Shown here piece by piece: positions 28,473-38,263 of a DNA stretch of 64,000 bases. This DNA comes from an uncultured Brevibacillus sp. (GTDB lineage: Bacteria > Bacillota > Bacilli > Brevibacillales > Brevibacillaceae). The notes under the pieces were generated by a model, which was not told the origin of the DNA, did no database searches, and saw only the letters and a list, made by a program, of their open reading frames with translations. Where the stretch lies: assembly GCF_947502445.1 (NCBI RefSeq), contig NZ_CANMZW010000001.1, positions 310,001 to 374,000 on the forward strand, given 5' to 3'. Numbering within the stretch: the first letter of the stretch is position 1; each line of letters opens with the position of its first letter. The position numbers and the translations under genes were made by a program.

Positions 28473-30737
28473 ATGGAGGAGCAGCAACAGACGATCTCCC
28501 TGTTTGCCGAGACGTTTATACGCGGCTTTATCGCACAAGAAATTTTTTACAATGAAGAAACGTGGTACGGAGTTATCCGTCTTAAAATAGAAGAGACTAC
28601 CGAATCCATCAAAGAATCGGAAGTGGTCGTTGTCGGCAATTTTCCCCGTCCGCATCCTGATGAGCTCTATACGTTCTACGGGGAATGGAAGACACACGCA
28701 CGCTTTGGACAACAATACGTAGCCAGACGATACGAAAGAGAAACCCCGAAGACATTGGCTGGGGTCGAGCGTTATTTGGCGAGTGGGTTGTTCCAGGGCA
28801 TCGGAAAAAAGATGGCAAAAAGAATCGTTGAGCATCTAGGGGTCGATGCGTTAACTGTCATTGCAGATTACCCTGAGCGCTTGGCGGAAATACAGGGAAT
28901 TTCCGAGTCGCGTGCCAAAATCATCTATGAATCGGTTATCGAGCATCGTTCTCTCGAGAGTGCGATGGTATTTTTGTACGACTTTGGCATTGGGGTCAAC
29001 ATGGCGCTTCGTATATATCAGACCTACAAGCTGGAGACAATGACAGTACTCAAGGAAGAACCGTATCGTCTGATTGAAGACATCGTCGGTATCGGCTTCA
29101 AGCGAGCGGATGACATCGCCCGTGCGACAGGAATTGCCGCTTCGTCCGAGGAGCGAGTTAAGGCAGCTGCCCTGTTCATATTGCAGGAAGCCTCCTATTC
29201 AGAGGGGCATGTCTACTTGCCAGTGGAGGACCTTTGTGAAAAAACACTGCGACTTTTGGAAGAGTGCGGGGGTCATGTGTTTTCTGGCGAAGATATCACA
29301 CTCGCTGTGGAAGCCATGTTTGTCGCCAGCAAAATCGCTTGGGAGGATGAAAGGGTTTATTTGCCCTCCCTGTTTTTTGCTGAGCTTGGGCTTGCCAAAA
29401 GGCTCCGTCATTTTTCGCAAAGGGATTCTTTTGCGTCTTTTCCAGCCTCAGAGTTTTATCGTGCGCTGGGAGCTGTTGAGGACGAATTGGCCATCACGTA
29501 TGCCCAGACACAGCGTGATGCTATTGAACAGGCAATCAAATCCGGGCTGATGCTGTTAACAGGTGGACCAGGTACAGGGAAAACAACGGTGATTCGCGGG
29601 ATTTGCCGTGTGTTTTCGCAGCTCCACGGGCTCTCTCTTGATCTCAAAAAGTACGATGAAGAAAATCCGTTTCCGATTCTGCTGGTGGCTCCAACGGGGC
29701 GTGCGGCCAAACGAATGACAGAGACTACGGGCTTGCCCGCGATGACGATCCATCGCTTGCTGGGGTACAAAGGGGAGAGCTTTGAGCATGACGCTGAGCA
29801 TCCCATTCGCGGTCGGCTGCTGATTGTAGATGAAATGTCGATGGTCGATATTTGGCTTGCGAACCAGCTTTTCCGTGCTGTTCCTGATGACATGCAAATT
29901 ATTATGGTGGGGGACCCGGATCAGCTTCCTTCCGTAGGGCCAGGTAACGTTCTTCTCGATGTGATTCGCTCCAGACTTTTGCCTTTGGCACAGCTTACAG
30001 AGATTTACCGGCAGGCAGAAGAGTCCACGATTATTCGTCTGGCGCATGATGTGCGTAAAGGCACAGTACCCGCAGATTTGCTGCACACAACTCCAGATCG
30101 TCGATTTTTCACAAGTTCGCCACAAGATGTTCCGGAAGCAGTGAAACAAATTTGCTCCGGAGCCGTAAAAAAAGGGTATACGGCAAAAGATGTACAGGTT
30201 TTAGCACCTATCTATAAAGGCAGTGCCGGAGTTAATCGGTTGAATGAGGAACTGCAGGAGCTGTTTAATCCAAAAACAGCCGGTAAGCGTGAAGTTAAAT
30301 TCGGTGAAATGGCTTTTCGGACAGGCGACAAGGTCCTGCAATTAGTAAATAATGCCGAGGAACAGGTTTTCAACGGTGACATGGGTGAGATAGCGGCCAT
30401 TTTTTTTCCGAACGAAAATGCCGGGAATGAAGAGATGCTGGTCGTTGCTTTTGACAACCGGGAAGTGGTGTACAAGCGTTCTAATTATCATCAGCTGACG
30501 CTCGCGTATTGCTGTTCGGTACATAAATCGCAAGGGAGCGAATTTCCGATTGTGGTCATGCCGTTTGTTAAAAGCTATTATCGGATGCTTAGACGCAAGC
30601 TAGTCTATACGGGGATAACTCGGAGCAAATCCTTCCTGATCATGTGCGGAGAGCCTGATGCCTTCCGTGCAGCTGTCGAAACAGATGAAGAAGGAATCAG
30701 ATACAGCTATTTGGAGGAACGGCTGAAGCAGGAGTAA
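28473..30737 (+). CDS. recD2: SF1B helicase RecD2 (YrrC)
   Basis: A stand-alone 5'-3' DNA helicase of the RecD family that acts in DNA repair and replication fork handling, without RecBC. The 754-residue product has the long N-terminal region of RecD2 with helix-hairpin-helix segments (ASGLFQGIGKKMAKRI, IVGIGFKRADDIA), then helicase motif I GGPGTGKTT, motif II VDEMSMVD, motif III GDPDQLPSVG, and motif VI VYTGITRSK near the C-terminus. ATG 28473 has a TTAGGAGGCGG site. The gene begins the yrr cluster. Confidence 0.95.
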   Translation: MEEQQQTISLFAETFIRGFIAQEIFYNEETWYGVIRLKIEETTESIKESEVVVVGNFPRPHPDELYTFYGEWKTHARFGQQYVARRYERETPKTLAGVERYLASGLFQGIGKKMAKRIVEHLGVDALTVIADYPERLAEIQGISESRAKIIYESVIEHRSLESAMVFLYDFGIGVNMALRIYQTYKLETMTVLKEEPYRLIEDIVGIGFKRADDIARATGIAASSEERVKAAALFILQEASYSEGHVYLPVEDLCEKTLRLLEECGGHVFSGEDITLAVEAMFVASKIAWEDERVYLPSLFFAELGLAKRLRHFSQRDSFASFPASEFYRALGAVEDELAITYAQTQRDAIEQAIKSGLMLLTGGPGTGKTTVIRGICRVFSQLHGLSLDLKKYDEENPFPILLVAPTGRAAKRMTETTGLPAMTIHRLLGYKGESFEHDAEHPIRGRLLIVDEMSMVDIWLANQLFRAVPDDMQIIMVGDPDQLPSVGPGNVLLDVIRSRLLPLAQLTEIYRQAEESTIIRLAHDVRKGTVPADLLHTTPDRRFFTSSPQDVPEAVKQICSGAVKKGYTAKDVQVLAPIYKGSAGVNRLNEELQELFNPKTAGKREVKFGEMAFRTGDKVLQLVNNAEEQVFNGDMGEIAAIFFPNENAGNEEMLVVAFDNREVVYKRSNYHQLTLAYCCSVHKSQGSEFPIVVMPFVKSYYRMLRRKLVYTGITRSKSFLIMCGEPDAFRAAVETDEEGIRYSYLEERLKQE

Positions 30738-30818
30738 GGACAATGGTTGGAACCATTTGCGCCGAATGGACAAATCCATTTCGCCCGATACTAAATGAGC
30801 GGAAGGGGGATGTCCCAC

Positions 30819-31307
30819 ATGCGCAAGGCAATGGATGCAGTCGGTTTGCCCGTCGTATGCCTGCAAACAGGAGAGACGATTGGTACCGTTCGTGACATTC
30901 TTTGCGACTCCACTTGGCATGTACGAGGAGTCTTGCTGAGCGAACAGGGTTGGTTCCATCCAGGTACCTATATCCCTACCGAACAAATTCATGCGGTAGG
31001 GGAGACCTGCCTTACCGTAACGGGAAAAGACGCCATCACGCCCTTACCTCATCTCGCCGCTATAGAACCTGTCGGCATCGTGACGGGAAAGACAAAACTA
31101 AAAGGAAAAGCGGTTATAACCGCTTCCGGAACACTCCTGGGCAGATTGGAAGATGTTTACTTTTCTGCGAACTGGGAGAAACTTGTAGGGTACGAACTAT
31201 CCAATGGTTGGTTGACGGACGTCACCGAGGGGCGCAAGCGCTTGTCCGCACCACCTGCTGTCATTGTCGGGGAGGAAAACCTGATCGTGCCGGATTTTTG
31301 TTCGTAG
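30819..31307 (+). CDS. yrrD: PRC-barrel domain protein, YrrD-like
   Basis: A 162-residue soluble protein made of two PRC-barrel-like modules: GLPVVCLQTGETIGTVRDIL in the first half and KGKAVITASGTLLGRLEDV in the second. B. subtilis YrrD has the same place after recD2 and the same two-module layout; its function is unknown. ATG 30819 is preferred because the GGAAGGGGG site sits 9-16 bp upstream. Upstream ATGs at 30795 and 30810 overlap or abut it. The 31334 gene follows closely. Confidence 0.75.
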   Translation: MRKAMDAVGLPVVCLQTGETIGTVRDILCDSTWHVRGVLLSEQGWFHPGTYIPTEQIHAVGETCLTVTGKDAITPLPHLAAIEPVGIVTGKTKLKGKAVITASGTLLGRLEDVYFSANWEKLVGYELSNGWLTDVTEGRKRLSAPPAVIVGEENLIVPDFCS

Positions 31308-31333
31308 CCAGGCGTGAAAGGGAGGATTACGTG

Positions 31334-31540
31334 ATGCGTGTCATTTGCCCGAATTGCAGTTCCAAGGATGTAGGAAAGATTGGAACCAATCAGTACTACT
31401 GCTGGAACTGCTTCATAGAAATGAGCGTAACAAACGAGCAGATTGCTTCTGTCTATCAGGTAGAGGAAGACGGCTCATTGCATTCGCTCAATGATCTGTT
31501 TATTGAAGATCAAACGGTTTCCGCTCAGTTAAACATGTAA
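31334..31540 (+). CDS. small zinc-ribbon protein
   Basis: A 68-residue protein whose N-terminal half is a zinc ribbon: CPNCSSKDVGKIG, then YYCWNCF, so two C-x2-C knuckles 15-16 residues apart. The C-terminal half is acidic. B. subtilis has a comparable small gene between yrrD and yrrI (yrzR type). Its role is unknown; zinc ribbons bind nucleic acid or protein. The ATG at 31334 and GTG at 31331 are both usable behind GGGAGGATT. Confidence 0.7.
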   Translation: MRVICPNCSSKDVGKIGTNQYYCWNCFIEMSVTNEQIASVYQVEEDGSLHSLNDLFIEDQTVSAQLNM

Positions 31541-31578
31541 TTCATGTGAGCGGCAAAAAACAATTGGAGGTGGCACGC

Positions 31579-31764
31579 TTGTTCATTCGAAGCCTGTTGC
31601 GCGTTCTTGCCACAAGTGGTATTGTGGCAGTCATCGGTTATCTGATGGCTCCTCGCCGTCGCAGTCGGTTTTCACTGAATTTGAATCGCTTGCCGTTTTC
31701 GATGCGTGATGTACGGCGTATGTTGAAGACGAGCCGCAAGCTGATGCGTGCTGTTGCCCGTTAA
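31579..31764 (+). CDS. small basic membrane-anchored protein
   Basis: A 61-residue protein with an N-terminal hydrophobic helix (LFIRSLLRVLATSGIVAVIGYLM region, about residues 3-24) and a strongly basic C-terminal part (PRRRSRF, RKLMRAVAR). It starts at a TTG with a TTGGAGG site 8 bp upstream. The longer frame from GTG 31546 would run over that site. It lies in the same operon as the zinc-ribbon gene and is closed by a terminator. It recalls DUF3918-type small proteins, but I cannot assign it. Confidence 0.6.
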   Translation: MFIRSLLRVLATSGIVAVIGYLMAPRRRSRFSLNLNRLPFSMRDVRRMLKTSRKLMRAVAR

Positions 31765-31798
31765 TTCGTAAATGCCCGCTTAGCGGAACATAAATAAA

Positions 31799-31833
31799 CG
31801 CCCGAACGTATGATAGTTCGGGCGCTTTTTTTG
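31799..31833 (+). terminator. terminator, recD2-yrrD operon end
   Basis: GCCCGAAC and GTTCGGGC arms with a 8-base loop and a seven-T tail. It separates the operon from the convergent terC-type gene, whose stop is 10 bp away. Confidence 0.9.
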
Positions 31834-31842
31834 TCTCTGCTA

Positions 31843-32529
31843 TTAAGATTGTTCTGCAAGTCGTTTTTGCTCGCGGCTTTTCATTCGTCCGATCAAAAGG
31901 ACTCCAACGACTACCGCAACGATGAACAGCCATTTCACCCATGGATAGGCAGTGAAGAATGGGACCAAGAACTTCTCGGTTGTTACCATGCTCGCAGCTG
32001 TATAGGCAAGAACAGCAGAACCGATATAAATCACAATCGGATAACGCTCCATCACTTTCAAAATCAATGTGCTTCCCCAAACCATGATCGGAACACTGAT
32101 GATAAGTCCGATGACGACTAGCAGAAAGTCACCGTGTGCAGCACCGGCTACTGCAATTACGTTATCCAATCCCATTACCGTATCGGCAACGATAATCGTC
32201 CAAATGGCAGCTCCAAGGCTTCCGCTAGCTTTCATGGTGTCGTGGCCCTCATCCTGTACTAGCAATTTGAGGGAAATCCAGATCAGAATCAATCCACCAA
32301 CCAAGAGCAAACCTGGTATTTTCAACAACCAGACAACGGCCAGGGTTGCCAAAGCACGTATGATGATCGCTCCGACTGTTCCTAAAATAATGGCCTTTTT
32401 TTGTTGGTGGGCAGGCAAGTTGCGCGCTGCCATCCCGATGACAATTGCGTTGTCACCGGCCAACACTAAATCAATTACGATGATGGCAAGTAGTGCTGAC
32501 CAAAACTCAGGGGTAAACAACAGTTCCAT
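31843..32529 (-). CDS. TerC/YjbE family integral membrane protein
   Basis: A 228-residue membrane protein with about seven helices and both acidic family motifs, DLVLAGDNA (helix 1) and DTVMGLDNV (helix 4), the likely metal site. TerC-family proteins such as YkoY, YceF and Alx act in manganese export or metalation of secreted enzymes. The manganese-sensing yybP-ykoY riboswitch upstream strongly supports an Mn role here. The start codon follows a GGAGGAGGAAAAG-type site. It is a single-gene unit read on the minus strand. Confidence 0.9.
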   Translation of the reverse strand: MELLFTPEFWSALLAIIVIDLVLAGDNAIVIGMAARNLPAHQQKKAIILGTVGAIIIRALATLAVVWLLKIPGLLLVGGLILIWISLKLLVQDEGHDTMKASGSLGAAIWTIIVADTVMGLDNVIAVAGAAHGDFLLVVIGLIISVPIMVWGSTLILKVMERYPIVIYIGSAVLAYTAASMVTTEKFLVPFFTAYPWVKWLFIVAVVVGVLLIGRMKSREQKRLAEQS

Positions 32530-32611
32530 TTCTTTTCCTCCTCCTGTCCTTTGGAAGTGAATAATCCACTGGCCGTTTTCTTCATACCGCCTACTTTAGT
32601 TTGTCTGAAGT

Positions 32612-32655
32612 GGGAAAAAGAAAACGACCTTTCCCTGGACAGGCAAAGGTCGTTA
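32612..32655 (-). terminator. second terminator of the riboswitch leader
   Basis: ACGACCTTTGCCT and AGGGAAAGGTCGT arms followed on the minus strand by TTTCTTTTTCCC. It is a near copy of the riboswitch terminator just upstream (both contain ACCTTTGCCT), so the leader has two successive terminators. Confidence 0.8.
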
Positions 32656-32659
32656 GAAA

Positions 32660-32800
32660 CCAAAAATAGACCTTTACCTGTTAGGCAAAGGTCTTGCTTA
32701 CAACATTAGAAAAACATGTTGCCAACATAGCCGGGGATAAATCCCGTAATGACGACTATGCTGCGAAAAAGCTACTCCCCTTTGGAGATATTCTCTTGTA
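32660..32800 (-). ncRNA. yybP-ykoY manganese riboswitch
   Basis: Read on the minus strand, the aptamer shows CAAAGGGGAGTAGC, then a GTCGTCATTACGGG segment and CCCCGGCTATGTTGGCAACATG, followed by the hairpin AGACCTTTGCCT/AGGTAAAGGTCT and TTTTT. These match the yybP-ykoY class, which turns genes on when Mn2+ is bound. The terminator arm is 3' of the aptamer as expected for transcriptional control. It sits upstream of the TerC-family gene. Confidence 0.9.
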
Positions 32801-32901
32801 TTTCCATACTACTTCGATGTTTCTGATGTGTCAATAGGGTACATGATTTTTGTGTAACTGTGACAACCTATCCATTATGGAAACGGAAGGGAGGGGGCAA
32901 A

Positions 32902-33966
32902 GTGGATGATCTTAGGCGTAGTCGCCTGTTCGCCGCGGCTGTTTGGCTCATCATCCTGTTAGTCATCGGCAATCTCCTGTGGCTGCTCCGCCCTGTCGTA
33001 GCACAGGTCTTTCTTTTTTTAGAGGAAGTATTCGTCCCTGTTTTGGTAGGGCTCGTCATCGCCTATTTGCTGCATCCAATCGTGGAGATGCTGGAAAGAC
33101 GAAGAGTTCCTCGCTTGATGGCAGTACTTCTCATTTATGGATCGTTTGTATTAGTGATTACAATTGCTGTAGTCAATGCGATACCAATCTTCACGACGCA
33201 GCTGGTGGAGCTGTCCGATGACTTGCCCAGGCTGACTGACTGGTATTACAAGTGGTTGAGTGAATGGGAAGCACATAAATATTTTTTGCCCGATAGCATC
33301 TCGCATGGTGTAGATCGCGTAATTATTCAGTCTCAGGAGGGCATGTCACATACGGTGACGAAGCTGGTCAACAATGCCCGGAATTCGCTTGGAAAGGTTC
33401 TAGCATTTGCTGTTGTTCCATTCATCGCCTTTTATTTTTTGAAAGATATGAAAGAATTGCATCAAACGGGGATGCTCATTGTCCCTCGAGGTTATCGCAA
33501 GCAGGTTCTTGTTGTTCTTCGTGACATCAACGAATCGCTCGGAAATTACATACATGGGCAAATGACGGTCGCCCTCATCGTTGGGGTGTTCGCATACCTC
33601 GGCTATTGGTGGATCGGAATGCCGTATCCTTTTGTGTTGGCCGCATTTGTTTGCTTGACGAATATCATCCCTTACATTGGGCCTTTGATCGGGGCTGCGC
33701 CTGCCGTTGTAGTGGCATTGACGATTTCTACAAAGACACTTTTGCTGGTGATCGCTGTCAATCTGATCATTCAAATAGTAGAAGGGAATATTTTGTCACC
33801 GAATATCGTCGGGCGATCGCTGCATCTCCATCCCTTGCTCATTATCATGGCACTCTTGGCTGGAGAAGCGATAGGTGGCATTATCGGGTTGATTATTGCC
33901 GTCCCTGTTCTTGCCGTGTGCAAGGTCATTGCGACGCGAATCGCAGTCATGATGCATGAAAGTTGA
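32902..33966 (+). CDS. yrrI: AI-2E family transporter (YrrI)
   Basis: A 354-residue membrane protein of the AI-2 exporter-like (PerM/TqsA/YtvI) superfamily. It has two N-terminal hydrophobic helices, a central soluble loop, and five C-terminal helices with 'PYIGPLIGAAPA' and 'LSPNIVGRSLHLHPLLII', the family's signature. Some members act as Na+(Li+)/H+ antiporters; the substrate here is not known. GTG 32902 has a GGGAGGGGG site. It is upstream of alaS, as yrrI is in B. subtilis. The stop codon overlaps the alaS promoter -35 box. Confidence 0.85.
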   Translation: MDDLRRSRLFAAAVWLIILLVIGNLLWLLRPVVAQVFLFLEEVFVPVLVGLVIAYLLHPIVEMLERRRVPRLMAVLLIYGSFVLVITIAVVNAIPIFTTQLVELSDDLPRLTDWYYKWLSEWEAHKYFLPDSISHGVDRVIIQSQEGMSHTVTKLVNNARNSLGKVLAFAVVPFIAFYFLKDMKELHQTGMLIVPRGYRKQVLVVLRDINESLGNYIHGQMTVALIVGVFAYLGYWWIGMPYPFVLAAFVCLTNIIPYIGPLIGAAPAVVVALTISTKTLLLVIAVNLIIQIVEGNILSPNIVGRSLHLHPLLIIMALLAGEAIGGIIGLIIAVPVLAVCKVIATRIAVMMHES

Positions 33967-33992
33967 CAGTGATCGCCAAAAAAATTTATAAT
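33963..33992 (+). promoter_or_regulatory. sigma-A promoter of alaS
   Basis: Perfect TTGACA and TATAAT separated by 18 bp. The -35 box overlaps the yrrI stop codon. The transcript should start near 33999, at the 5' end of the T-box. Confidence 0.88.
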
Positions 33993-33998
33993 ACGAAC

Positions 33999-34258
33999 AA
34001 AGCAATAATGGCATTGATCAATGAGGGAACGAGTAAGTTGCAGACCTTCTACAGAGAGGACGCTCCACGGTTGAGAGGGCGGCCAGAAGAAGTGCAGCTG
34101 AAGGCTACTCCTAAGACCCGGCAAAAACCGGCGGCATGGCACCGTTATTCGCCGTTAAAGCGACAGGCACGAGCGCAGATTGGTGCGCAGGGCCTGTAAG
34201 CAGGGTGGTACCGCGAGAAAAAACAGTTCTCGTCCCTGAGGGGATGGGGGCTTTTTTC
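33999..34258 (+). ncRNA. T-box leader of alaS
   Basis: Seen in order: a GGGAACGAGTAAGTT segment (loop-E AGTA), AGAGAGG, the distal GTGCAGCTGAAG region, a specifier GCT at 34104-34106 (Ala), the T-box core AGCAGGGTGGTACCGCGAG at 34199-34217, and a terminator with TCGTCCCTGAGGGGATGGGGGC and six T. GCT in the specifier loop fits the alaS gene downstream. When tRNA-Ala is uncharged, the antiterminator should form and alaS should be read. Confidence 0.93.
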
Positions 34259-34281
34259 ATTTCTAAAAGAGGAGAATGTAG

Positions 34282-36930
34282 ATGAAAAAGCTGACAGGTA
34301 ATCAAATTCGTCAGATGTTCCTTGACTTTTTTGTGGAAAAAGGACATCGCATCGAACCAAGTGCTCCCTTGGTTCCCATCGACGATCCATCCCTGTTGTG
34401 GATTAACAGCGGTGTTGCAACCCTCAAAAAATATTTTGATGGACGCATCATCCCGGATAACCCACGTATCACCAACTCCCAAAAATCAATTCGCACCAAT
34501 GATATCGAAAACGTAGGACGAACTGCTCGTCACCATACGTTCTTCGAAATGCTCGGTAATTTCTCTATTGGGGAGTACTTCAAAGAAGAAGCAATTGAGT
34601 GGGCATGGGAATTTTTGACCAGCCCAAAATGGATCGGCTTTGATCCTGAGCTCCTTTCCGTTACGATTCACCCAGAGGACGAAGAGGCATTTGAGCTGTG
34701 GAGCAAAAAAATCGGTGTTCCTGAAGAGCGCATTATTCGTTTGGAAGGAAACTTTTGGGATATCGGAGAAGGCCCAAGCGGACCAAACACAGAAATCTTC
34801 TACGATCGCGGAGAGTCCTTCGGCAACGATCCGAATGATCCTGAGCTGTATCCAGGTGGCGAAAATGAACGTTATTTGGAAGTGTGGAACCTGGTATTCT
34901 CCCAGTTTAACCACAATCCAGACGGAACGTACACGCCACTGCCGAAGAAAAACATTGATACCGGAATGGGTCTGGAGCGTATGGCTTCGGTCATTCAAGG
35001 TGTTGACAACAACTTCGAAACCGATTTGCTGTTCCCTCTGATTGAGAAAACAACAGAGATTTCTGGCGTGAAATACAAAGAAAGCGCGGAAATGGACGTA
35101 GCGCTGAAAGTCATTGCTGACCATGCTCGTACCGTTGTATTTGCGATTGGAGATGGTGCGCTGCCTTCTAACGAAGGCCGCGGTTATGTCATCCGCCGCT
35201 TGCTGCGACGTGCTGTTCGCATGGGTAAAAAGCTGGGCGTGGAAAAACCGTTCCTGTACAGCTTGACCGAAACTGTGGGAACCATGATGGGCGAGTTCTA
35301 TCCAGAGGTTGTTTCGAAACGCGCGTTTATTGAAAAAGTAATCCGTGCCGAAGAGGAGCGCTTCCATGAAACACTGAACGATGGACTGGCGATTCTCGCT
35401 GAAATGGTAAAGGCAGCCAAGGCAAATGGTCAAACACAGCTGTCCGGACAAGACGTTTTCAAAATGTATGACACCTATGGATTCCCTGTAGATTTGACAG
35501 AAGACTTTGCCGCTGAGCAAGGACTGTCCGTTGACCGCGATGGCTTCGATCAGGCGATGGAAGAACAGCGCGAGCGTGCCCGTGCAGCTCGTCAAGATGT
35601 GGACAGTATGCAAATCCAGGGCGGTCCTTTATCCGATTTGACGGTTACGAGCCAATTTGTTGGTTATAATGAATTGGTAGCAACAGGAAAAGTAGAAGCT
35701 ATCATTTTGGACAACCAGCTGACGGATGAAGCACAGGAAGGTCAAACCGTTCAAGTGATCATGGATCAAACGCCTTTCTATGCAGAGAGCGGTGGACAGA
35801 TCAATGACGAGGGTTATTTGATCTCTGACTCTGTCAAAGCTCGCGTGTTGGACGTGCAAAAAGGACCGATGGGTCAAAACGTACATTCCGTACTCGTAGA
35901 AGCAGGTACACTTCTCAAAGGTGAGGAAGTACGCGCAGAAGTAAATCGTGAATCCCGCCTCGCAATCACAAAAAACCATACAGCTACTCACCTTTTGCAT
36001 CAGGCTTTGAAGGATGTCCTGGGAACACACGTGAATCAAGCAGGTTCTTTGGTATCTCCAGAGCGACTGCGCTTTGACTTCACACACATTAGCGCGATTA
36101 CACCAGAAGAGCTGGAGCAAATCGAAGCGATTGTGAATGAAAAAGTGTGGGAGAACTTGGCTGTCGATATTTCCAACAAGGCATTGGCTGAAGCAAAAGC
36201 GATGGGTGCGATGGCCTTGTTTGGTGAAAAATACGGCGATGTTGTGCGTGTCGTAAAAGTTGGTGATTACAGCCTGGAGCTTTGTGGTGGCTGCCATGTC
36301 AGCAACACAGCCGAAATCGGTTTGTTCAAGCTGGTTAGCGAAAGCGGTATTGGTGCAGGTACTCGCCGTATCGAAGCCGTAACCGGAAAAGGTGCTTACC
36401 AATTCCTGAACCACCAATTCACTACACTTAAAGAAGTAGCGCAAGCTCTCAAAGCACCTGTGCTGGCAGAAGCACCTGCTCGTGTAGAAGGATTGCAGCA
36501 GCAACTGAAAGAATTAGGGCGCGAAAACGAGTCCCTGCGTGCGAAGTTGGGCAATATTGAAGCAGCTTCTCTGACTGATCAGCTGAAGCAGGTAGATGGC
36601 ATGAATGTGCTGGCAGCCCGCGTTTCCGCAGTTGATATGGACAACCTGCGTGGAATGGTAGACGAGCTAAAAAACAACCTTGGTTCAGCTGTCATCGTAC
36701 TTGGAGCTGTAGACGGCGACAAGGTAAACCTGGTAGCTGGTGTAACCAAAGACCTGATGGATCAAGGTATTCATGCAGGCAAAATCATCAAGGATGTCGC
36801 GACCCGTTGCGGCGGGGGCGGTGGAGGCCGTCCTGACATGGCGCAGGCAGGTGGTAAAGACCCATCCAAGCTCCAAGAAGCATTGGATGCGGTAGCAGAT
36901 CTTGTGAAGAGTCAGGCTGTTGCAAAATAA
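34282..36930 (+). CDS. alaS: alanyl-tRNA synthetase
   Basis: AlaRS charges tRNA-Ala and edits mischarged Ser/Gly. The 882-residue product is full length: class II core at the N-terminus (motif 2 '[15 protein letters not shown]'), editing domain with the zinc ligands HTATH and CGGCH (about residues 565-670), then a coiled coil and a C-Ala domain ending in the glycine-rich '[16 protein letters not shown]' segment. ATG 34282 has an AAGAGGAGAA site. Transcription is under the T-box leader. Confidence 0.97.
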   Translation: MKKLTGNQIRQMFLDFFVEKGHRIEPSAPLVPIDDPSLLWINSGVATLKKYFDGRIIPDNPRITNSQKSIRTNDIENVGRTARHHTFFEMLGNFSIGEYFKEEAIEWAWEFLTSPKWIGFDPELLSVTIHPEDEEAFELWSKKIGVPEERIIRLEGNFWDIGEGPSGPNTEIFYDRGESFGNDPNDPELYPGGENERYLEVWNLVFSQFNHNPDGTYTPLPKKNIDTGMGLERMASVIQGVDNNFETDLLFPLIEKTTEISGVKYKESAEMDVALKVIADHARTVVFAIGDGALPSNEGRGYVIRRLLRRAVRMGKKLGVEKPFLYSLTETVGTMMGEFYPEVVSKRAFIEKVIRAEEERFHETLNDGLAILAEMVKAAKANGQTQLSGQDVFKMYDTYGFPVDLTEDFAAEQGLSVDRDGFDQAMEEQRERARAARQDVDSMQIQGGPLSDLTVTSQFVGYNELVATGKVEAIILDNQLTDEAQEGQTVQVIMDQTPFYAESGGQINDEGYLISDSVKARVLDVQKGPMGQNVHSVLVEAGTLLKGEEVRAEVNRESRLAITKNHTATHLLHQALKDVLGTHVNQAGSLVSPERLRFDFTHISAITPEELEQIEAIVNEKVWENLAVDISNKALAEAKAMGAMALFGEKYGDVVRVVKVGDYSLELCGGCHVSNTAEIGLFKLVSESGIGAGTRRIEAVTGKGAYQFLNHQFTTLKEVAQALKAPVLAEAPARVEGLQQQLKELGRENESLRAKLGNIEAASLTDQLKQVDGMNVLAARVSAVDMDNLRGMVDELKNNLGSAVIVLGAVDGDKVNLVAGVTKDLMDQGIHAGKIIKDVATRCGGGGGGRPDMAQAGGKDPSKLQEALDAVADLVKSQAVAK

Positions 36931-37045
36931 TGTTTCCTCGCGATAATTTTGCGAGACTGACAGGAAAGAGTCGACGTTAGTCGAATACAGTTTGTAACAA
37001 GCAACTTTTTCTTACACGTTTACAAAGGAAATCGAGGTGTTGATT

Positions 37046-37306
37046 GTGAGTTCGTTGGATAATACCATGAAATTCACGGTGCCCAAGGAAGCGAATGCGG
37101 CGGATGTGCAAGAGACGTTGACAGAGGTGTACAAGGCCCTGCAGGAAAAAGGATACAACCCGATCACCCAGATCGTAGGTTATTTGCTTTCTGGCGACCC
37201 GGCGTTTATCCCACGCCACAACAACGCACGCAGCCTGATTGGCAAATTGGAACGGGACAAAATCATAGAAGAGTTGGTGACCGTTTACTTGTCTGAGCGC
37301 AAGTAG
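37046..37306 (+). CDS. IreB family regulatory phosphoprotein
   Basis: An 86-residue protein of the IreB (DUF965/YrzL) family, with the typical '[30 protein letters not shown]' centre (shown in short: [17 protein letters not shown]) and [11 protein letters not shown] at the end. In Enterococcus, IreB is phosphorylated by the PASTA kinase IreK and limits cephalosporin resistance. GTG 37046 has a GAGGTG site 6 bp upstream; GTG 37037 overlaps it. It heads the usual yrzL-ruvX-DUF1292 trio, with the next gene 10 bp away. Confidence 0.9.
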   Translation: MSSLDNTMKFTVPKEANAADVQETLTEVYKALQEKGYNPITQIVGYLLSGDPAFIPRHNNARSLIGKLERDKIIEELVTVYLSERK

Positions 37307-37316
37307 ACCCGATAAC

Positions 37317-37733
37317 ATGACACGATTCTTGGGATTGGATGTTGGTGACAAGACGATTGGAGTTGCGGTCAGTGATGAGCTGGGATGGACTGCCCAAGGG
37401 GTAGAAACCATCAAGCGGCAATCCAAGGAAAAAGATCTTGCTCGCTTAAATGAATTAGTTGCTCAGTACGGCGTGTGTGGATTTGTAGTAGGCTTGCCGA
37501 AAAACATGAATGGCACAATCGGCCCGAGGGCTGAAATGTGCCAGGCATTCGGCAAGTTTTTGGAGGAACGCACATCTCTTCCAGTCCACATGTGGGACGA
37601 ACGTTTGACGACTATGGCAGCCCAGCGGATGTTGATCTCCGCGGATGTCAGTCGTCAAAAAAGAAAGACGGTAATAGACAAAATGGCGGCCACTTTAATC
37701 CTGCAGGGATATTTGGACGCGAAATCGAGGTGA
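37317..37733 (+). CDS. ruvX: Holliday junction resolvase-like / 16S rRNA processing nuclease (YqgF)
   Basis: A 138-residue RNase H-fold nuclease (YqgF/RuvX family), thought to process the 5' end of pre-16S rRNA and first proposed as a Holliday junction resolvase. Acidic active-site positions are seen in [31 protein letters not shown] and HMWDERLTT. The start ATG 37317 is 10 bp after the IreB-type gene and 8 bp before the DUF1292 gene, so the three are one operon. Confidence 0.93.
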   Translation: MTRFLGLDVGDKTIGVAVSDELGWTAQGVETIKRQSKEKDLARLNELVAQYGVCGFVVGLPKNMNGTIGPRAEMCQAFGKFLEERTSLPVHMWDERLTTMAAQRMLISADVSRQKRKTVIDKMAATLILQGYLDAKSR

Positions 37734-37740
37734 CCCATAC

Positions 37741-38031
37741 GTGAGTGAAGAGATGACCACAGAATTTGAAGTGGGCGATGTGATTGCCCTTACAGAAGAA
37801 GGTACAGAAGAACCGCGCGACTTCCGAATCATGTACATTTTTGATATTGAAGATCGCAGCTATTTGGTACTGGTGCCAGTCGACCAGGAAGAAGAAGAGG
37901 AGTACGAGGTACACTTCCTGCGTTATGATGGTACAGATATGCTGGCACCGATCGAAGACGATGAAGAGTGGGAGCAAGTAGAGGCCACTTTTGAAACGTT
38001 GATCGCTGACCTGGAAAAAGACGGGATTTAA
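37741..38031 (+). CDS. DUF1292 domain protein (YrzB)
   Basis: A 96-residue, strongly acidic protein of the DUF1292 (YrzB) family. Two parts are visible: an N-terminal beta-rich segment with DVIALTEEGTEEPRDFRI and an acidic strip EEEEEYEV followed by a helical C-terminus. Its function is unknown, but the gene almost always follows yqgF in Firmicutes. GTG 37741 has a CGAGGTGACC site. mltG follows 233 bp later behind its own promoter. Confidence 0.88.
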   Translation: MSEEMTTEFEVGDVIALTEEGTEEPRDFRIMYIFDIEDRSYLVLVPVDQEEEEEYEVHFLRYDGTDMLAPIEDDEEWEQVEATFETLIADLEKDGI

Positions 38032-38191
38032 TAAGTAGAGCATAAAGGAGGACTTTCTCACAGAAGGTCCTCTTTTCATTTCCATTTACAGAATACGTTG
38101 AAACGATCGAAAATCGGAGGGACGGCGCCCCCACACTCGTGCTGGAAAAAAACGCTAGGATTCGCTTGGATTCGGCAGAATATCCTAAACG

Positions 38192-38220
38192 GTGACAGCA
38201 AGAGACAGCTCTAGTATAAT
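38192..38220 (+). promoter_or_regulatory. sigma-A promoter of mltG
   Basis: GTGACA (5/6 match to TTGACA) and a perfect TATAAT at 38215-38220 with 17 bp between. This places the transcript start near 38227, which rules out the upstream GTG and ATG codons as starts of mltG and supports TTG 38264. Confidence 0.85.
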
Positions 38221-38263
38221 GAATGGGATGGAGAGAAGAGACCCTAAAGGGAGGATTTCTAGC

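Noticed and set aside
32069-32560. 163-codon plus-strand frame opposite the TerC-family gene
   Set aside because: It is antisense to a conserved membrane protein with both DN motifs and has no ribosome-binding site.
34486-36504. Two long minus-strand frames (375 and 291 codons) opposite alaS
   Set aside because: They lie antisense to a fully conserved synthetase, have no ribosome-binding site, and their products look random (Cys-, Phe- and His-rich).
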